Shown here piece after piece: positions 60,167 through 64,000 of a DNA stretch of 64,000 bases (its first letter is position 1; the number at the start of each line of letters is the position of its first letter). The notes beneath the pieces were generated by a model. The model searched no databases. It saw nothing but the letters and a program-made list of their open reading frames with translations, and was not told the DNA's origin. The stretch is from contig NZ_CP063849.1 of assembly GCF_015277775.1 (NCBI RefSeq), forward strand, positions 7,517,501-7,581,500, written 5' to 3'. Source of the stretch: Paludibaculum fermentans. GTDB taxonomy: Bacteria > Acidobacteriota > Terriglobia > Bryobacterales > Bryobacteraceae. Both the position numbers and the translations under genes were made by a program.

Positions 60167-60454
60167 TTGAAGCGAGTATTGCTCATCGCGGTGTTGGTGT
60201 TGGCAGGGGGGGGCGTCTCGGACTTGATGCGCGGGCAAAGCCCGAATCCCGCGCCCCACGGCACCAACTACGACCCGCCGATCGTCGCCCGGCCCAAGGA
60301 TCCGGCCCCGCCTCCGCCACCACCTCCGGAGGAGCCGCTCTTCAGCCTGCAGGACATCGACCTCGACAAATCTGACACTTGGGTAAAGATGGCGCTACTA
60401 ATGGGCTCCATCGTCCTCGCGTTGCGTGCCTTCCGCCAGATGCGGGGCGATTAG
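60167..60454 (+). CDS. Small proline-rich membrane protein, unknown
   Basis: 95 residues: a leader-like start (LLIAVLVLAGGGVSDLM), a proline run (eight in a row near 49-56) and a C-terminal helix (MALLMGSIVLALRAF). No family recognised. TTG 60167 lacks a strong ribosome site. It is followed by a strong terminator, which supports it being a transcribed gene. Could be a small envelope protein. Confidence 0.5.
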   Translation: MKRVLLIAVLVLAGGGVSDLMRGQSPNPAPHGTNYDPPIVARPKDPAPPPPPPPEEPLFSLQDIDLDKSDTWVKMALLMGSIVLALRAFRQMRGD

Positions 60455-60489
60455 GCACTCCCAGGCAGGGCAACCCGGCAGGAAACACG

Positions 60490-60517
60490 AAGGGCCGCCT
60501 CGTTGGAGGCGGCCCTT
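60490..60517. terminator. Strong bidirectional terminator hairpin
   Basis: AAGGGCCGCCTC (60490-60501) and GAGGCGGCCCTT (60506-60517) form a perfect 12-bp stem with a GTTG loop. It lies between the plus-strand 60167 gene and the minus-strand clpC stop at 60539. On the minus strand it is followed by a T-rich TCGTGTTTCC, so it should stop clpC transcripts. Confidence 0.85.
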
Positions 60518-60538
60518 CTGCTTGCGGGTAGGTGCTAC

Positions 60539-63016
<2,478 letters not shown>

Positions 63017-63139
63017 AGGTTTGCGCCTCTCGTGGAGCCCGGGACTCGGACGGAGATGCCCCTGGCTTCCCAGCACCGGCGCGACCAGAGCCGATGCGTC
63101 TATCCCGCGCGCCGGTCTGCAGCGCGCCCTGTCCTAATT

Positions 63140-63859
63140 CTAAGATGCCGGAGGGGTCGCCTGCGCACCCAGATTCCGTATTTTCCCGCCCCGCAGTTCC
63201 AGAACCTTCGTTGCGCGCTCCGCGTAAGCTGGATTGTGGGTCACATATAGGGTCGTTAATCTACGCCGCTCGTGGACCTCCTCGATCAATTCCATGATCA
63301 TGTTACCGGTCCGCTCATCCAGGTTTCCCGTCGGTTCATCCGCCAAAAGCAGCTTAGGACCGGCCACCAAGGCCCGCGCCAGGACGACTCGCTGCTGCTC
63401 TCCGCCGGATAGCTCTCCCGCCAGGTGATGGCCCCTGGCCGCCAGCCCGACCTCGGAAAGCAACTCCTGCGCCTGCTCCGCCGCACCTTTCCGCTCGCCC
63501 CGGATCAGCAGCGGCATCATGACATTTTCCAGGGCCGTGAACTCCGGCAGCAGCGTGTTCATCTGCCAGACGAACCCAATGGCCCGGTTCCGCAGGTTGG
63601 CCAACCCGCCCTCATCCAGTCCTTCCGTGGCCTGGCCATCCACCCGGATTGTTCCCTCGCTCGGCGCATCCAGCAGCCCTAAGAGGTGCAGCAGCGTGGA
63701 CTTACCCGTCCCGCTCTCTCCGGTCAGCGCCACCCGGTCGCCCGCCTCCAGCCGCAGGTCCAGCCCCGCGAAGACCGTCAGCTCCGCCGGGCCGCTATGG
63801 TACCGCTTGCCCAGTCCGCGCGCCTCCAAAGGCGGCACGTTCTCACCGTGTTTGGCCAT
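63140..63859 (-). CDS. LolD/MacB-like ABC transporter ATP-binding protein
   Basis: 239 residues: Walker A GESGTGKST (about 47-55), Q-loop FVWQMNTLLPEF, signature LSGGEQQRV, Walker B LLLADEPTGNLD, and H-loop VTHNP. This subgroup powers lipoprotein release or MacB-type export. The cognate permease is not adjacent in view (the next upstream gene is a sugar permease), so the partner may lie beyond the edge or elsewhere. ATG 63859. Confidence 0.9.
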   Translation of the reverse strand: MAKHGENVPPLEARGLGKRYHSGPAELTVFAGLDLRLEAGDRVALTGESGTGKSTLLHLLGLLDAPSEGTIRVDGQATEGLDEGGLANLRNRAIGFVWQMNTLLPEFTALENVMMPLLIRGERKGAAEQAQELLSEVGLAARGHHLAGELSGGEQQRVVLARALVAGPKLLLADEPTGNLDERTGNMIMELIEEVHERRRLTTLYVTHNPAYAERATKVLELRGGKIRNLGAQATPPAS

Positions 63860-63891
63860 TTGTCACTTTAAATTCTATCGGATAGCCGGCC

Positions 63892-64000
63892 TACGCGGCC
63901 ATTTTCCGTTTGCGCAGCTCATCCAGCACCACCGCCAGAATAATGACCGCCCCGATAATCGCCTGCTGCAGGTAAGGCGAGATCCCCAGCAGGTCGCTGC
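63892..64000 (-). CDS. Sugar ABC transporter permease (RbsC-like), C-terminal end
   Basis: Read on the minus strand: SDLLGISPYLQQAIIGAVII, then LAVVLDELRKRKMAA and a stop at 63892-63894. NLLGIS.YLQQ..IGAVI..AV..D is the ending of ribose/simple-sugar permeases (BPD_transp_2). Only the last 35 or so residues are in the window; the gene continues past the right edge. Confidence 0.8.

Overview
The window looks like a chromosomal segment of a GC-rich, Gram-negative acidobacterium of the Solibacter/Paludibaculum (Bryobacterales) type. Three things support this. A PadR regulator sits next to a 900-residue duplicated-permease ABC protein of the ADOP kind that is typical of Acidobacteria. Lipid A genes (lpxD, lpxA) lie near hopanoid side-chain genes (hpnI, hpnJ). 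Gene style also fits: many GTG/TTG starts, frequent 4-bp ATGA/GTGA overlaps and many Tat-type exported enzymes. The lineage is inferred from gene content, not from a marker gene.

Layout. 1-2190 is a non-coding, decayed stretch: a truncated IS66 transposase, a 60-bp tandem duplication and a four-copy ~110-bp imperfect tandem repeat. 2190-14415 is a potassium island: a c-di-AMP (ydaO-type) riboswitch, a KimA-like APC transporter with a cytosolic USP-like tail, a shortened KdpD sensor kinase, KdpE, a protein of unknown function, two 27-residue membrane proteins (one is KdpF), KdpA, KdpB, KdpC, then two separate KdpD N-terminal/USP proteins. 14463-18230 holds a cation-efflux protein, a HisKA protein without a catalytic domain, a MobB-like P-loop protein and divergent lpxD/lpxA. 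18234-21529 is an hpnJ-DMT-DMT-hpnI operon. 21702-27293 holds a membrane-anchored DNA-binding-like protein, a carbohydrate-catabolism group (heparinase-like protein, relic of an epimerase, DapA-like aldolase), a cysteine synthase-like enzyme and an acetylesterase. One tRNA-Arg(TCG) follows.

27456-32802 is a tightly coupled six-gene minus-strand operon: alpha/beta esterase, ATP-grasp ligase, GCS2 carboxylate-amine ligase, M29-like aminopeptidase, a second ATP-grasp-like protein and a small acidic protein. This is the best candidate for an undescribed system: up to three amide-bond-forming enzymes with a peptidase and an esterase. 32973-41680 carries a periplasmic-propeller hybrid kinase, a YeiH-type transporter, a LytS/LytR-type pair, an exported DJ-1-like protein and thiL. 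41677-46626 encodes DUF2760 plus two divergent Hsp70 paralogues. 46808-49923 is a PadR operator, PadR and ADOP permease. 49973-55847 includes an ASCH protein, an EreA/ChaN-like exported protein, a SpoIIE phosphatase relic, an ArsR regulator divergent from two SDRs, an MBL-fold hydrolase and a sigma/anti-sigma pair.

55899-60064 holds an exported methyltransferase and a dehydrogenase operon (gluconate-dehydrogenase-like small subunit, GMC oxidoreductase, nonaheme cytochrome c). The right end carries ClpC, a LolD-like ABC ATPase and the C-terminus of a sugar ABC permease.
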